Positions 48,284 to 60,479 of a DNA stretch of 64,000 bases are shown piece after piece; within the stretch, counting starts at the first letter, position 1; every line of letters starts with the position of its first letter. The notes under the pieces were generated by a model. The model saw only the letters and a program-made list of their open reading frames with translations. It made no database searches and was not told where the DNA came from. The stretch is from Castor canadensis. Taxonomy: Eukaryota; Chordata; Mammalia; Rodentia; Castoridae. The DNA is taken from the NCBI RefSeq assembly GCF_047511655.1, contig NC_133403.1, positions 12,459,014 through 12,523,013 of the forward strand, written 5' to 3'. Made by a program: the position numbers and the translations under genes.

Positions 48284-48509
48284 GGCATCCAAAGTGTGGG
48301 CCACTCCTGTAATCCTAGCTACTCAGGAGGCAGAGATAAGGAGGATCATGGTTCAAAGCCAATCTGGACAAATAGTTCATGAGGCCCTATCTCGAAAATA
48401 CTGAACATTAAAGGGCTAGCATAGTGGCTCAAGTGGTAGAGCACCTGTCTAGCAAGCATGAAGCCCTGAGTTCAAACCCCAGTATCACCAAAAAAAAAAA
48501 AAAAAAAAA
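48284..48509 (+). repeat. Composite SINE, nearly full length
   Basis: This is the clearest copy in the window. The 7SL-like half has 'ctcctgtaatcctagctact' and 'caaatagttcatgaggccct'. A linker follows, then the tRNA-like half 'agtggctcaagtggtagagc' (box A) and 'ctgagttcaaaccccagtat' (box B), then about 20 A. The two halves and the intact tRNA-like part show the master architecture that other copies have lost. Confidence 0.92.
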
Positions 48510-51210
48510 GAGGAATAAATATCATACCTCACTCTTCCCAGGCTACTGCCTTTTGCAGGTCCTGGGGAATCCTGCTGAGCCTCCATCTTCCCTGGGTGGA
48601 GAAGGTCCCCAAGCTGGGTGTGGTTTGAGCCCCCTCTTGTCTTGTGTGAGCTCCCAGGGATATTGGGAGGGTTAGTAGCGTGCTAATGCTGAGTGGGTCC
48701 CTGCAGGCGTCAGCAGATAGCACAAATGCTGAGGGTGAGGTGCAGCACTCTGTGGAAGTTGTGGGGGTACTTGCTGACTCAGTAGCACTGCCAGATTGGA
48801 GGTGCCCCCCCCCCCGCCCGCCCACTGCCCAGGGCCCGTGTGCATTCTCCCACAAAAGGCTGGATCTTTCCCTAGGCCAGTGCTGCCTCATGTTGCCTCT
48901 GGGAACTGTGGCCCCCCCACTAGGGGCTTAGTTAACAAAACTGCTGTGGGTCAAACTGAGGGCGTTTGGTGAGGGCCTCCCGGGAAGGGTGCCCAGCATG
49001 CAAGGGCATTGCCAAGCGCCTGGTCAGCAATGGGCAGGGTGGGCAGGACCCTCAGGCCAAGGCAGGGAGGGGCTCATGATGGGGCCACTTCCAGGGCTGG
49101 AGGCCTGGCCAACTCTTGCCTCCCTGACTGTGGAACTAGAATGCAGACAGGGCTGCCGTGCTGGGGGGAGGTCTGCACTGGGTCATGGTCACCATGCCTG
49201 AGACCTATATCATCCTCAGGGTTCTGTTTCCCCAGAACCCTGGTGAGGATTCCTCTTGTGCCAGGCACCACAGCTAGGTGGCTGCATTCCTCCCATGGGT
49301 GACAGGGAAGTCAGGGTATCCTACAGCAGAGGGAGCCAAGACCAGAGAAGTGAGGAGACAGTGAACTGGGATAGGACTCAAATGCCATAGCAGTCCTCTC
49401 AGCAGACCTGGTGCCACACCTCCCTCCACCTGACCCACAAGCCTCATGGCCCCTGCCTGCTCACCTCCTGAGGGCTTCCTGCACCCTGGTTCCCACTAGG
49501 TTCCCAGCCAGCCCTTGGTGTTGCCCATCTAGTGAAAGTTCCCCATTGCCAGGGCCTTTCTCACTATCAAAGCAGAGTTTTCTTTGTATAGGGATGTGGG
49601 AAAAAGTAGTAAGTTCCCAATCCATTCAGAGAGCCATGCCCAGCCTTGGCCCAGCCTCATCCTACCCAAGGACTTTTCTGTGGGCAGCTAGGTCAGGTGG
49701 TATCAGATCCCAGCTCCTAACCATCAGGCTTTCCCTCTCACTTCAGCTTTGCAACCTGGGAGAGTGGGGTGGGGAGCCTCCCTCGCCCCCAGAGGCTCTC
49801 TGGCCACAGGCTTCTAGGGGCTGCACTCCCTACCACCCCTCAAAGGGGCTTTGTGTCACCACAAAGAGGCTCTGTCCCTTCAGAAAAGCCTGGATGTTGC
49901 CATGGTGATGGAGGGGCCTGGCAGAAGGGGTCCACCCACTGTCTGCAGGGGAAAAGGACATTCCAGACCAAGGGCACAGTGCACATAGGCTAGCCACCAA
50001 CATGGTGACTGCTGCACCTGCCCAGCTTGGCAGGACAGCTGTCCCTGACTAAGCTTTGGTGGGGCCATTAGGGGGTTGGTAGCAGGTAGGGTAGGGCTCC
50101 CATGCCTATCTATGGTTGGGCCCAGCCTGGCTGTGAGCCTCAGTCCCCTCCTCAGGAATGCCTTGGTTCCTGTGTAGGGATGGGGCAGTGCAGGAGGAAG
50201 GACTTGGCTCTGTGCCTGGGATCTCAATTCCGCCATTTCCCTCCCCCTGCCCTCCCCCACCCCACCCCACCCCATACCTACTGCTTCTGTCTCTGGGATG
50301 GGGGATGAGCCATATGGGGCAGGCTGAAGGAGGCCGTGAAAGCCATAGGCTGTCCACCACCACCCACCACCATGCTCTGTCACACTCAGTGGGGCGTCCT
50401 GGGGCCAACTCCTCCCCACCCCTATCCTCAGGGGTGGAGTGGGTAGGCTGAGTGTGTGGGAGAGGACAACGTGCACTGGCAGCTCCCACAGTCCTTTGCC
50501 TACAGCTTCGGTTCTGGGGCCTTAGGCCCTTGAGGTTGCCCCAGGCCAGCTGCTGCAGACCTCAGAGGACGGGATCCTTGCCACCCATGGGCTCACTCTC
50601 AGAGCCTGCAAGGCAGCACCCTTGGCTACAGCTGGAGTCTGGGTCAGGCACAGAAGAGGCAGTGAGGGGCTGCCCTGAATCCCATCCTGGGACCTAGGGA
50701 ACTCCTGTTCACCTGCATCCCCATGTCCTCACAGAGGGGCAAGACCTAGGGCACAACAGAGACTTGAAGGGTGCTGCCATTGGCACAGGGAGCAAGTATC
50801 TGTCTGAAAGAGGAATCTTGGACCCAGGGCTCCAGCAGCAGCTGGAGGCAGCAGCTGGAAGTTCGTCCTCCCACAGAGGAGGACAGTTGCTGGGGTACTC
50901 ACCTGCCCCACCTGCTTATCCAACCCATGCTCATGTTTCTCCATTCACTCATGTCCCTCAGTCAGCCTGGCCTGGACCTCAGGGCCTCAGGGTGCGTGCA
51001 CCCCCACCCCCACCCCCAGCTCCCTGGTCCCAGCAGAGTGCCTGCCTTGATCCACCAGCCTCCTTTGTCAGCCCTCCCATAGCCCCTGGTCTCTCTGGAC
51101 TGCTCACAAGCCCCCCACCCCCCACTCTTGGGCTGACCTGTCCTGCCTTGGACAGATTCTAGCCAGCCCTTGGCCTAGGTTACCCCGTTAGTAGGTCCCC
51201 TGTACATGGG

Positions 51211-51329
51211 TTTTTGGGTTTTTTTTTTTTTTTTCTTTTTCTTTTTTTGGTGGGACTGGGGTGGGGTTTGAACTCAGGACTTCACACTTGCAAAGCAGGC
51301 GCTCTACACTTGAGCCACACCTCCGGTCC
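51211..51329 (-). repeat. tRNA/ID-like SINE with 15-bp perfect target-site duplication
   Basis: A long reverse A-tail, then 'ggtttgaactcaggacttca' and 'ctctacacttgagccacacc'. TCCCCTGTACATGGG occurs at 51196-51210 and 51330-51344. The perfect duplication suggests a recent insertion. Confidence 0.92.
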
Positions 51330-51815
51330 TCCCCTGTACATGGGAACTGTTCCCTGTCTGATGGGTGAGGCTGCTGGGTGACCATGTGAACACCTTGAGA
51401 GGCAGGAGGAGGTCACTGCAGGATGTTGCTCCCCCAGGCCCTACCCCCACTGTGTCTGGTCCAGTGAGGCCCTCTTCTGTTGTGGGGAAATCTAATTTCC
51501 AGACTGAATCTGATTATGGCTTTCCTGGCTGCTCCTTCCCTCACAAGCAGCAGGCACCGCCCTGACCTGCCCTCCTTCCCAACAGCAGGGAGTGTAATCC
51601 CCTGGCCTCCCAGCTCTCTGGCTGCTTGTTAGGAAAGACATTTGCCCTTCCCCTTTCTTATAGACTTTGATTACACCTGGAGCTCCTGTTCCTTGTAGGA
51701 CACAAGCCTGTGCAGAACGGTGGGGCACTGGAGCATCCCCACGTAACCATGACCTCACTTGTCTTGTTTGAGATCTTATCTCTGGCCACTGGCCACATCA
51801 CTTGTTTGTCTTTTT

Positions 51816-51900
51816 TTTATTGTTGTTGTTCATTTATTCACACATGCATACATTGTTTGGATAATTTCTCCACCCTGCCCCGTTCCCCCACCCTTCCGCT
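51816..51900 (-). repeat. Very short LINE-1 3'-end insertion with 16-bp target-site duplication
   Basis: A T-rich start (reverse A-tail), then 'ttcacacatgcatacattgt' and C-rich 'ccctgccccgttccccca'. ACTTGTTTGTCTTTTT flanks it at 51800-51815 and 51901-51916. It looks like a severely 5'-truncated retrotransposition product; LINE-1 origin is inferred. Confidence 0.6.
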
Positions 51901-52065
51901 ACTTGTTTGTCTTTTTACTGACTTTCTTTCAGTTGGGATTTTCGGGTTTTTTTTGTTTTTTTTTTTTTTACTGATTTATAAGAGCACTTTATGGATTAAG
52001 GCTATCACTTTATTTCTAAATACTTGATCCCAACATGTAAGTTGTCTTGATATTCTGCATAGCCG

Positions 52066-52068
<3 letters not shown>

Positions 52069-52106
<38 letters not shown>

Positions 52107-52112
52107 GTCTCT
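52069..52112 (+). repeat. (CT)n microsatellite
   Basis: About 44 bp of CT dinucleotides ending in GTCTCTGTCTCT, immediately beside a reverse 7SL-like SINE whose tail end it may have replaced. Confidence 0.9.
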
Positions 52113-52200
52113 TGCCCAGGCTGGTTTTGAACTCCTCAGGTCAAGAGATGCTTCCATCTCAGCCTCTCACGTAGCTAGGATTACAGATGTGAACTATCTG
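52113..52200 (-). repeat. 7SL-derived SINE
   Basis: 'tgcccaggctggttttgaac' and 'acgtagctaggattacagat' in reverse orientation. Confidence 0.8.
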
Positions 52201-53279
52201 TTAAGCTTCTTTCCTTTGATCCTACAAAGATACAAAAGTAGAAAGGGGAGTACATTGGATCCCCCGTGCCCCACACTGGCCTCTGCCTTGCTAAAGTCAG
52301 AGAAGTAAACCTGTTGCTGTTACTCCATCTGAAACACTCGCTGTGTGTATCACTCCAAGTCATGTCACTTATTTTAAAAAATTACCACACTGTGTGGTAG
52401 GGTTTTTGTTTTTTGTTTTTTGGATGTACAGAAATGTTTTATTCTCCCACTGGTGCATCTTGGCAGTTCCTTCCCTGCTGAGAGGCTGAGAAGAACCATC
52501 CTCCAGCCTAGCATCCCAGGTCCCACAGAGAGACCCCGTGGTCCTAGCCTTTAGCACATATGCATGTGGACTCTGCCCTATGTGAGCCCCAGGCCCCAGG
52601 CCTCCTCCTTTGTCTTATCCCCAGCCTGGGCTCAGTGCCTGTCTGGGCTTAGCCAATAGCCATCCCCAAAGTTTTAGGCACCATCTGACCCCAGTAGAGT
52701 GACAGGCCTCTACAAGGCCTGGCCAACCTGGTCTGTATTGACAGGGCTAAGGACAGGGGACAGAGGCAGTTCCTAAGATGTCCTCCTAGACAGAGAGAAT
52801 GGGCTTTGGCACTGCTGGGCCTGGGTTCAGCTCCTACCAGACTACTTCCTGACACCATGCTCTCTTTGGGATGGGCAGAAAGTAGATGGGGAGTAGACAG
52901 AGAATGTCACCAGTCCCCTCCTGGGCTCTGATCAAGGGCTCAGGACTGGAGCCCAGGCCCCCTTTTGCCCCTCTGCTGGCCTGACCCTTAGGAAATTCCT
53001 TCAATTCCTCCACCCAGATTGGACTTGGGCTCCGTAATTTGATTTTCCGGAGCAGAGCTTTGGCTGGACTCCTTCTGAGGAGGAATGTCTGGGTCAGCAA
53101 GAAGACGTCAAATGTCGGCTTGGGTTTCAGGGCAAAGGTTCAGCTTCTAGCCCCAAGTCCTTCTGCTGATCCCTTTGCTCTCCCAAGAGAGTGAGCATGA
53201 CCACGCTGGCCCCAGAGGGCATGAGCATCAGGGTTCTTTCCAGCAGTGTGGCACACCTTCAGCATTGCCTGCCTACCAA

Positions 53280-53810
53280 CAAACTGCCCATCCATCCCGT
53301 GCTCATCTGTCCATTCACTCATTCATCCTCCCCACATCTATCCAGGCTCTAATCATCTCATCTGTCTACTTTTCCACCCACCACCTACCTACCCACCCCG
53401 TCTGCCCACCCATCTAACTATCTACCCTCTGTCTACTCTCCCACCAACCCCCGTCCTCTCATATGACAGTCTCGTCACCCTTCTAGGCACACCCCTGTCC
53501 TCTCACTCATTTGTTCCCCCTCCATCCAAATTCCTAATCTTCCGTCTCTCCCTCCACTCATCCAGTAATCTTTCCACCCATTTGTCTATCCATTCATCTA
53601 CCAGTACATCTGTCCACCATCCTTCTATTCATCCATCTGTCTGTCCATCCCCTACCATTCCCCATCTGCCTATCCTGCCATCTATTTGTCCATCCCCTAT
53701 CCGCCCATCCTTCCATTCACTTCTCTATCCCCCACCATCCCATCATCCTCCCATCCCTCTAGTCACCCATCTGTCTGTTCATCCCCCACTTGCCCATCTG
53801 TGGTTTACTC
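53280..53810 (+). repeat. Degenerate CCAT/ATCC-type satellite
   Basis: About 530 bp composed of diverged copies of CCATCCAT, CATCTGTC, CCACC and TCATCC words. The complementary strand is purine-rich. A long open frame (53246-53833) exists only because the repeats lack stops in that phase. Confidence 0.8.
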
Positions 53811-56489
53811 TTCCTCCAGTCTCCTTTGTGTAGCTTCTGCTCTGAGCTTCTCCCCTGCCACTCCCTGCTCAGCAGGGTTCTGTGAAAGCGTGGAGGGTAC
53901 GCTCTTGGCCTCAAGCGGGGCACTCATAGCCAGAGTCTGTTGTGCTGGGAATAGGCTATAACTTTTCTTGCACAGTTGAATTTTTCAGGTGTTAATCTCA
54001 GTCCTGTCCTTCCCAACGTCTCCCCAAGTTCCTGTGTTTTCTGATATGCATATTCATGTCACATGGTCCTGGCATGTGGTCACTCCTGGGGTACTCAGTA
54101 TCATTCCTATTTCATTGCTAAATCAACCCAGTGAGCACTCTACCACTTGGTAAGACAGCCTCCTCTGAGAGAAATGTGAAGCTGGTTGATGGGGCAGGTG
54201 GGGTCTTGTGGGATCTGCTTAGCCGGAAGTGCTGGGCCTTCCCAGGCAAGTGGAGGCCATGAGAGCATTGTCCCAAGAGGAAAGGCAGAGTCAACCAAGC
54301 ACCTGCAGCATTACACTTCCATGCCTGTCCCTAAGGCATTCCCCAGGCCCAGCAGAAGCATTTCTCATGACCACCCCACCCAAGATATATAGCTCCATGC
54401 CACAAGCCCCAACTGGGAAAAATGTATAAAAAAGTCTCCATGGTCCATCTTAAAAATTTATGCATTTTGCTTTTCATGACACTGCATATTTATCGTTTTA
54501 ATATAAAAATAGCATTTTGAGTTATCATCCAAAGAGCTGCCCTTCGGGATGCTGGGCCTGGGTCAACTGTGTCCACATGTGCTCCAGCACATAGGGGGCC
54601 TCTCCTACTCCCCCTAGATGCCCTAAGACTTTGGGGCTCTGTGCCCTACCCAGGGACAGACGGAGGGTACCCACAGCCTGGGGAGGATGGCAGGGGCCCA
54701 GTGCCCAGGCATCTGCTCTCCCGTGGGCATTGCCAAGACTCTACCCCTGAACTGGCCAGTGTTTGGGGGTGTTGCCCGGGAAACATACAGCCATTTCACT
54801 CTAAGTGAGCCAAATTGGGCAATGGGAAGACAGTGTGGGGTTTGGCCACCTTCTTACTGTGACCTCAGATTTCTGGGCCCCTAGTCAGCCCCCATCTGGA
54901 GCCTGTGGGGCCCCTTCAGAATGGACCTCCTTGGACCCCAGAACTGTGTCATGCTTGGAAGTGGGGGGCTTAAGGCTGAGAAACCATCCCCTTTATCTGC
55001 AGCCCAGGCCTGGTCCTGCTGGATGGGGGTTGGGAGTGTAGTAGGACAAAACCAGGGGTCAGGCAGGAATGTATGTCTTTGCACAAGGAGGAAAGGAAGC
55101 CAACTTCTGCCACAAAATGGGTCCTGATTGTCACCACCTAGGGGCTGCTTCCATTCCCTCTACCCCTTGGTTCTAAGGCTCAATAGAGATGGTCAGTGCT
55201 CCAGGTAAGACAGCTAAGACTCAAGTGGCCTGCTGCTTGGCCCAGGGAGGAAGGCCCCACCACACCCATTGGGACCCACCGCCAGGGTCAGCTCATACAT
55301 GCATAAGTACCAGTGTCTGCACCCACACTGGGTCTGTGCACTAGTGGGTATAGTGCTCCTGCTGGGACCATGTTGTGCTTTTGGGCCCTCTATGCCATGG
55401 CGGCCAGAGGACCCAGTCTGAACCCCACCCCCTCTTCCCCAGTGGAGGCCACCACCTCTCCCAGCAGGAGTTTGGCTCAACCTCAGGCTGTGGCTGACTT
55501 AACAGCTCTTCTGCCCACACCAGTTTCCCTTCAAGGTCACATTGGCAGTTTTATTTGTGTGACAGGTGCAGGGGAAATAAAGAGCAGCCGTGGGGCTTAC
55601 AGTGGCCTCTTGCCCTCATTGGGCCTCAGTTTTCCCAGCTGTTTCAGTGGGGCTGGGCACCATGGTGTCCCTTCACCTCTGACATGCACCATGACCCTGG
55701 TTCTGCCAGGACTTGTGTGCCCAAGCCCAGCACTTGCCCTTCTTCTCCAGGGACTTTGTCCATGCTGCTGGCTGCCCAGGCCGGTGAGTAGCAGAGCTGG
55801 TGTCATCCACCATGTGTGACATTCCTACATGGGGCTTCCCTTCACTAAGTTCAGGCTTATCTGCAGGGGTGAGGGGTCCAGCAGGATTGGACTTGGACTG
55901 GTGTGGGACCAGCCAGGAGCAGGCCCTGAGCAGCTCTAGGCATCAAGCCACATGCCAAGCTCTGAGCACTGTGGCTGCATGGCTGCACCCCACCCATGGC
56001 TGTACGCCTGGGTCTGAGCTCTGCATACTTGGCCTGCTTCTTGTTACCCATGAAAAACAAACACACTGAGTGGTGAGGAAAAGTGCTGGCTTGTCACTGC
56101 AGATGCCAAGTCCCCACCATCCCTCCTGCTCCCCTGGGACTCTGGGGTCAGACACTAGGCCAGGGCCTGGGCAGACCTGACCCTCCCTGAGCTCTGGGAT
56201 CAGATGCTTGGGCTTGCCGTTTCTGGATTAGGCTTCTCATACCCAGGCCACTTGTGGGTACAGGGACTCCAGACTTCATGGAGCCCCTGGCATAACCTCA
56301 TCCAGGCTTTTACTTGGCCCTGTGAAGCAGACCCTACCCCTGTTCTGGGATAGGTTGACTATGAGTAGATTCTAGATCACTGGTCTACAGGCCACTGTTG
56401 CTGGGAGCTCTGAGATAGTGCCCCCATCCCACAGATGCCTAGGTGTTCCTAGGATCTGCTGGCAGTGAAGTAGCTTCTCCTCACCTGCT

Positions 56490-56600
56490 GGCTGCACCAG
56501 CTCTGCCACACCAGCTGTGTGGCCATGGGTGGTCCCTCACCCTCTTTGAGTCTTAGTGTCTGCCCCTGTGAGATGGGGCTGGGCTGGGCCTAGGAGACTG
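56490..56600 (+). repeat. MIR-like SINE fragment
   Basis: 'ccagctgtgtggccatgggt', 'ctcaccctctttgagtctta' and 'ctgtgagatggggctg' match the MIR core order. Confidence 0.55.
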
Positions 56601-56955
56601 GGATCAGCTGACGTGAGCCATGGCAGCAGAAGGCTGCAAGATAGTAAGCACTTACACCAGCACTTCTTGCCCTTCCCAGCAAGCTGAGATGTCCACAGTC
56701 CATGTCTCTGCTGGGCTTGGCAGGAAGTGGAGGAGCCTGGGTCAGAGCCCCAAGTCACACAGGGAGGGAGCTGACTTCTTCCGGCCAGCCTCAGATTGAT
56801 GGCTTTTAATTTAGAATTTAATCAATGCAGCTTTCCTCCAGAGAGCTGGATGCTCTGTTCTGGGAGTGAGTCGTATAATCTGTGAGTGGGGCCTGTGATG
56901 GCCTCACCAGGCGGCTGCTCCACCTCACCCTGAGCTTGCTCTGCTTTGCCTGCAG

Positions 56956-57186
56956 CTGGCCAGCACCCTGGTCATGGAGGACTGCAACATGCACTCAGCC
57001 GCCAGCATCCTGGCCTCGGTGAAGGAACAGGAGGCCCGCTTCGAGCGGCTGACACGGGCATTGGAGCAGGAGCGGCGCCATGTTGCCCTGCAGCTGGAGC
57101 GTGCCCAGCAGCCTGATGTGGGCAGTGGTGGCGTGGTGGGCAGTGGGCAGCCCCTGCCGATGGCCTGGCAACAGCTGGTCCTGCAG
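56956..57186 (+). CDS. ARVCF: ARVCF first coding exon (residues 1-71, N-terminal coiled coil)
   Basis: The acceptor TTTGCCTGCAG ends at 56955. After 18 nt of 5' UTR the ATG is at 56974 in a strong context (G at -3 and +4). The exon encodes 71 codons and stops at a GTAATA donor at 57187, ending in phase 0 after a Gln. It begins MEDCNMHSAASILASVKEQE and continues with ARFERLTRALEQERRHVALQ, matching the ARVCF N-terminus almost residue for residue. Residues about 8-46 form the heptad-rich coiled coil found in the long isoforms of ARVCF, p120 and delta-catenin. Residues 47-62 are a Gly-rich variable patch. The frame reads a few codons into the intron before stopping, which is not coding. Confidence 0.96.
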
Positions 57187-57388
57187 GTAATAGTCCATTG
57201 ATTCCTGGAGGGTAAAAACAACCAAGTGGGAAAGTAAGGGGTCCTAATGGACTATAAGCTAGCGTGTAATAGCTTATTGCAAGATTTGCTGAGGCTTCTG
57301 GGAGGAAAGGAAAATGGAATCCCATGAGGGCTACAAGTCCACTTGGATGTTATGGGCACCATAATGAAAAATGGGGTACTGGGGGTTT

Positions 57389-57450
57389 TGTTGTTGTTTG
57401 TTTTTGGCAGTACTGGGGCGCTCTACCATTTGAGCTTTGCTGCCAGCCCA
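57389..57450 (-). repeat. tRNA/ID-like SINE, internally deleted
   Basis: 'tttttggcagtactggggcg' jumps directly to 'ctctaccatttgagctttgc', losing the centre of the element. ATAATGAA-type sequence flanks it on both sides. Confidence 0.7.
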
Positions 57451-60400
57451 CATAATGAAGAGTGAGCAGGACACAGTCTGACCCTTAGGTCAGCACCCTC
57501 CACTGATTGAGCCTTCAGTGCCCAGGCAGCTAGGCAGGGTCTGTTCTGGGTGGCTCCTGAATAGCCTGATAACACTGAGGGTTTTGCCTACCCTGGGATC
57601 TCCCTGCCACAGTATTTTCTTTCTTTGCACACATTGATGGGTCAGTTCCAGGGGAAGCCTCCAGCAAGGCCCCAGGGTCGGACGACAGCTCACTGGCCAC
57701 TACCCTCATACTGCACTCCAGTTCCTCCTTGACCCCAGGTGTGAAACTTTATCCTACAGCTGGGCCCTGAGAACTCTAAAATTGGGATACACACTATGGA
57801 GTCAGACTGCCTGGATCCGTCCTGACAACCCCTCCTAGGTGGGTGGTGAAGGCAGAATGAGGAAATACAGGGGGCCTGAGGATCTCTGATGATTTTGGTT
57901 ACTGTTACTGACTGAAACTTGGGCAGAGAGGAGTTAGGGCCAAGCTGTCCTAGCCACCAGAGAGAAAGAGGAGGGCCCCTCTTCAACCCAGAACAGAGGC
58001 TTGACCTGTGGTATCCTCCGGGCTTTTCACAGAGTGACTGTGGAGTGCCTACCCAGTAGGATCCTCAGCTCTCTGCACTCCTAAACCTGGCAGCTGTCCA
58101 ATTCCCCATCCTCCAGTTCATTCCCAGTGCCTGCCACACCCTACCCTTCTCGGGTCTTACTGGGAATCACACCTAACATACATGTGCTGGTGGCTTGAGA
58201 AGCCTGGTCCATTGTGGCTGGAGAGAAAGGGAGTAAGGTGCTGGTGTCTGCTGCAGCTGATCCAGTGAGCTAGCCTTGCTTAGCCAGGGTGTGTGGGGCT
58301 CAGAACTAAGCTGCTTGTATCAGGATGGGGGACCTGGGGCAAATGACTGCTCCCTGAGCCTATCTTTGACAGTGGGCAGATGATGGGTCCTGTATCCACT
58401 TTGGAGGTCCACTCACATAGAATGCACACTGAGCACAGTTACACTGTCAGAGCCTGGATAATGTCTCCAGGAGACCACAGACCCACTGGAGAGCTCTTTT
58501 TCCAAGCCTCTGGTGCTCAGTGGGCTTTACAGGTGGCATAGCCAGCTACTGGAGCCCAGGACTGAAGGAAGTAGGTCTGGGTGTGACTCCCTGGTCCTAA
58601 CTATTCCAAACGGTGAGGCCTGCACTCTTAAATTCCAGGGGGAAGTATGGGCCACATGGGGACAATGGCAGCCAGTGATATTGAGGCTGCCCCTCAGGCA
58701 CTCAGTCCAACCCTCCCAGGCTGGAGCATGCAGTTCTTCATCCCATGGACAAGCAGTGTGGGAGGACAGAGGGCACCCTGAGGGTCGATGCCCTGGCAGG
58801 AAGATGTTCCCACAGTCTGGAGTTGCCCTGACCTCCTGGGAGCTGAGGCTGTACACCTCAGGTCATGGCCCCACTCCACCCACCACCCCACCCCACCCTT
58901 GATTTTCTCAGGCTGGGATTGGAAAGAGTATGCATTCCCAGGGCTGGAGCTGGATTGGCCAGGCTGATGGGGACACTACGGGAGACTTGGGCAGGCCAGG
59001 CCCAGCTACCTCCATGCCAAATCTTCTCAGAGTAATCTCAGCAGAAGGTGTTTGGTGACCTACCTCTGAGCCACAGGGTGGGAACTGGGATTTGAGAGTT
59101 TGGGTGGTGGTGAGGCAGGTAGCTGGTGGCCGAGGCTAGGGAGCCAGGGTTGGGGGTTATGGCTGCTGAACCCCCTGGGCTGCTCCATGGTGCTGTCTGC
59201 CTTTATCCTGAAGCAGGAAGTGTCCCTAGACGCCCAGCAGGAGCAGTGCTGACCCTCACCTAGTGGAGAAGGCACCATTGGGGTCTGGCCAGCTGGGCCA
59301 TTGGACTTGCCTCAGGCTCAACCATGGTAGCTATGTGGCCCAGGCACTAGGAGTTGGTGACATTAGGAAGAACCAACTTCAACATAAGATCTAGGCTGCA
59401 TTCCCTCAAGGCACTATGTCATACTCACTGGGCTGGGTAGCCATGAGTGGAAGATGCAGGAGCTTACAGTCCAGGTGAGGAAAATGAGGCTAGGCAAGAC
59501 ATACAAGGGGCACCCAGAGTGACTGAGCACGCTCTAGCTCCCGTACATGACATATCCTGGATACAGGGCATGATATCAGGGCAGGCTTAGCTTTCAGAAA
59601 AGAAACTGGGAGAAGCAGGGTGGAGGGAGGCAGGAGGCAGGAGGCCCAGGCCTGTGCTCTTTTGCTTGTGGTACGCAAGGAGTCTCCATGTGCTAGCCCC
59701 AGCTTTGCTTGTTTTGGGACCTATTTCCTCATTTGTAATGGAGGAGCCACTGGCTTGCATTTGTGGGGCCACATCCCCTCCTCTCTACCTCAAGTTCCCC
59801 CGCAGAATCATACCCCCAGGGGTAGCTGTTGAGAGGCATATCTTGGTAGGAGAAGCCCTGATTGGTAATCCTGACCCTCCAACCCAGCCTCCACTTCCCT
59901 GCACTCAAAGGCATGGAGGGGCGGGTTGTGAAACCAGCTCTGCGCCAAGGACTTTCAGCCAGAGCCTGCCACCAGAGAAATTGCTTCACCCACAGGGTGA
60001 CCCAAGAATTGTCCCTCTGCTCTAGTGCTTGGTCCTCTCTGATGCCCTTCTACCCCAATCTGGGTCCCTGCAGGGCCACTCATCCGGTCCCCATTGAGTT
60101 CTATGGGGACCCTTCCCTGGAAGCCCATGCTAAGTGGGGGACTAAGAGACCTTGCTGGACTAACAACGATATAACTATCATTGGCTCCCATTTCACAGCA
60201 GAGAGAAACTGAGTCGCAGACAGTTTGAGCATCTTGTGCTGGTGAGGGTGGCCTTGTGTCTTGTGTAGGACACTGGCCCCCGCTCTGGGGCAGCTCAGTT
60301 TCCACAACTGTACAGGTGGTGGGGTGTGTATGTACATTTATTGGGGGCAAAGTGAAGCCTGGGAAGGACTTGACTGAAGTGCTTAATAGGAAAATGCCAC

Positions 60401-60479
60401 CCTCTGGGCAGCGGCGAGGAGCCCATACTAGCTGCGCGGGACATGAGATAGGGGTGGGGCATGACCCACCAGGCCTGGC

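Larger units (their letters stand above)
28166..56955 (+). other. ARVCF: ARVCF intron(s) between exon 1 and the first coding exon
   Basis: A 28.8-kb region with no recognised coding exon. Extra untranslated exons are possible but cannot be supported. Blocks 28.2-29.7, 29.8-31.8, 32.1-35.6, 36.3-38.0, 38.1-41.0, 46.2-48.3, 48.5-51.2, 52.2-53.3 and 53.9-56.9 kb are mostly unique or very old sequence with moderate GC. The block 41.3-46.2 kb is dense in transposable elements. Confidence 0.75.

Noticed and set aside
53246-53833. 195-codon Ser/Pro/His-rich open frame
   Set aside because: It is a translation of the degenerate CCAT satellite.
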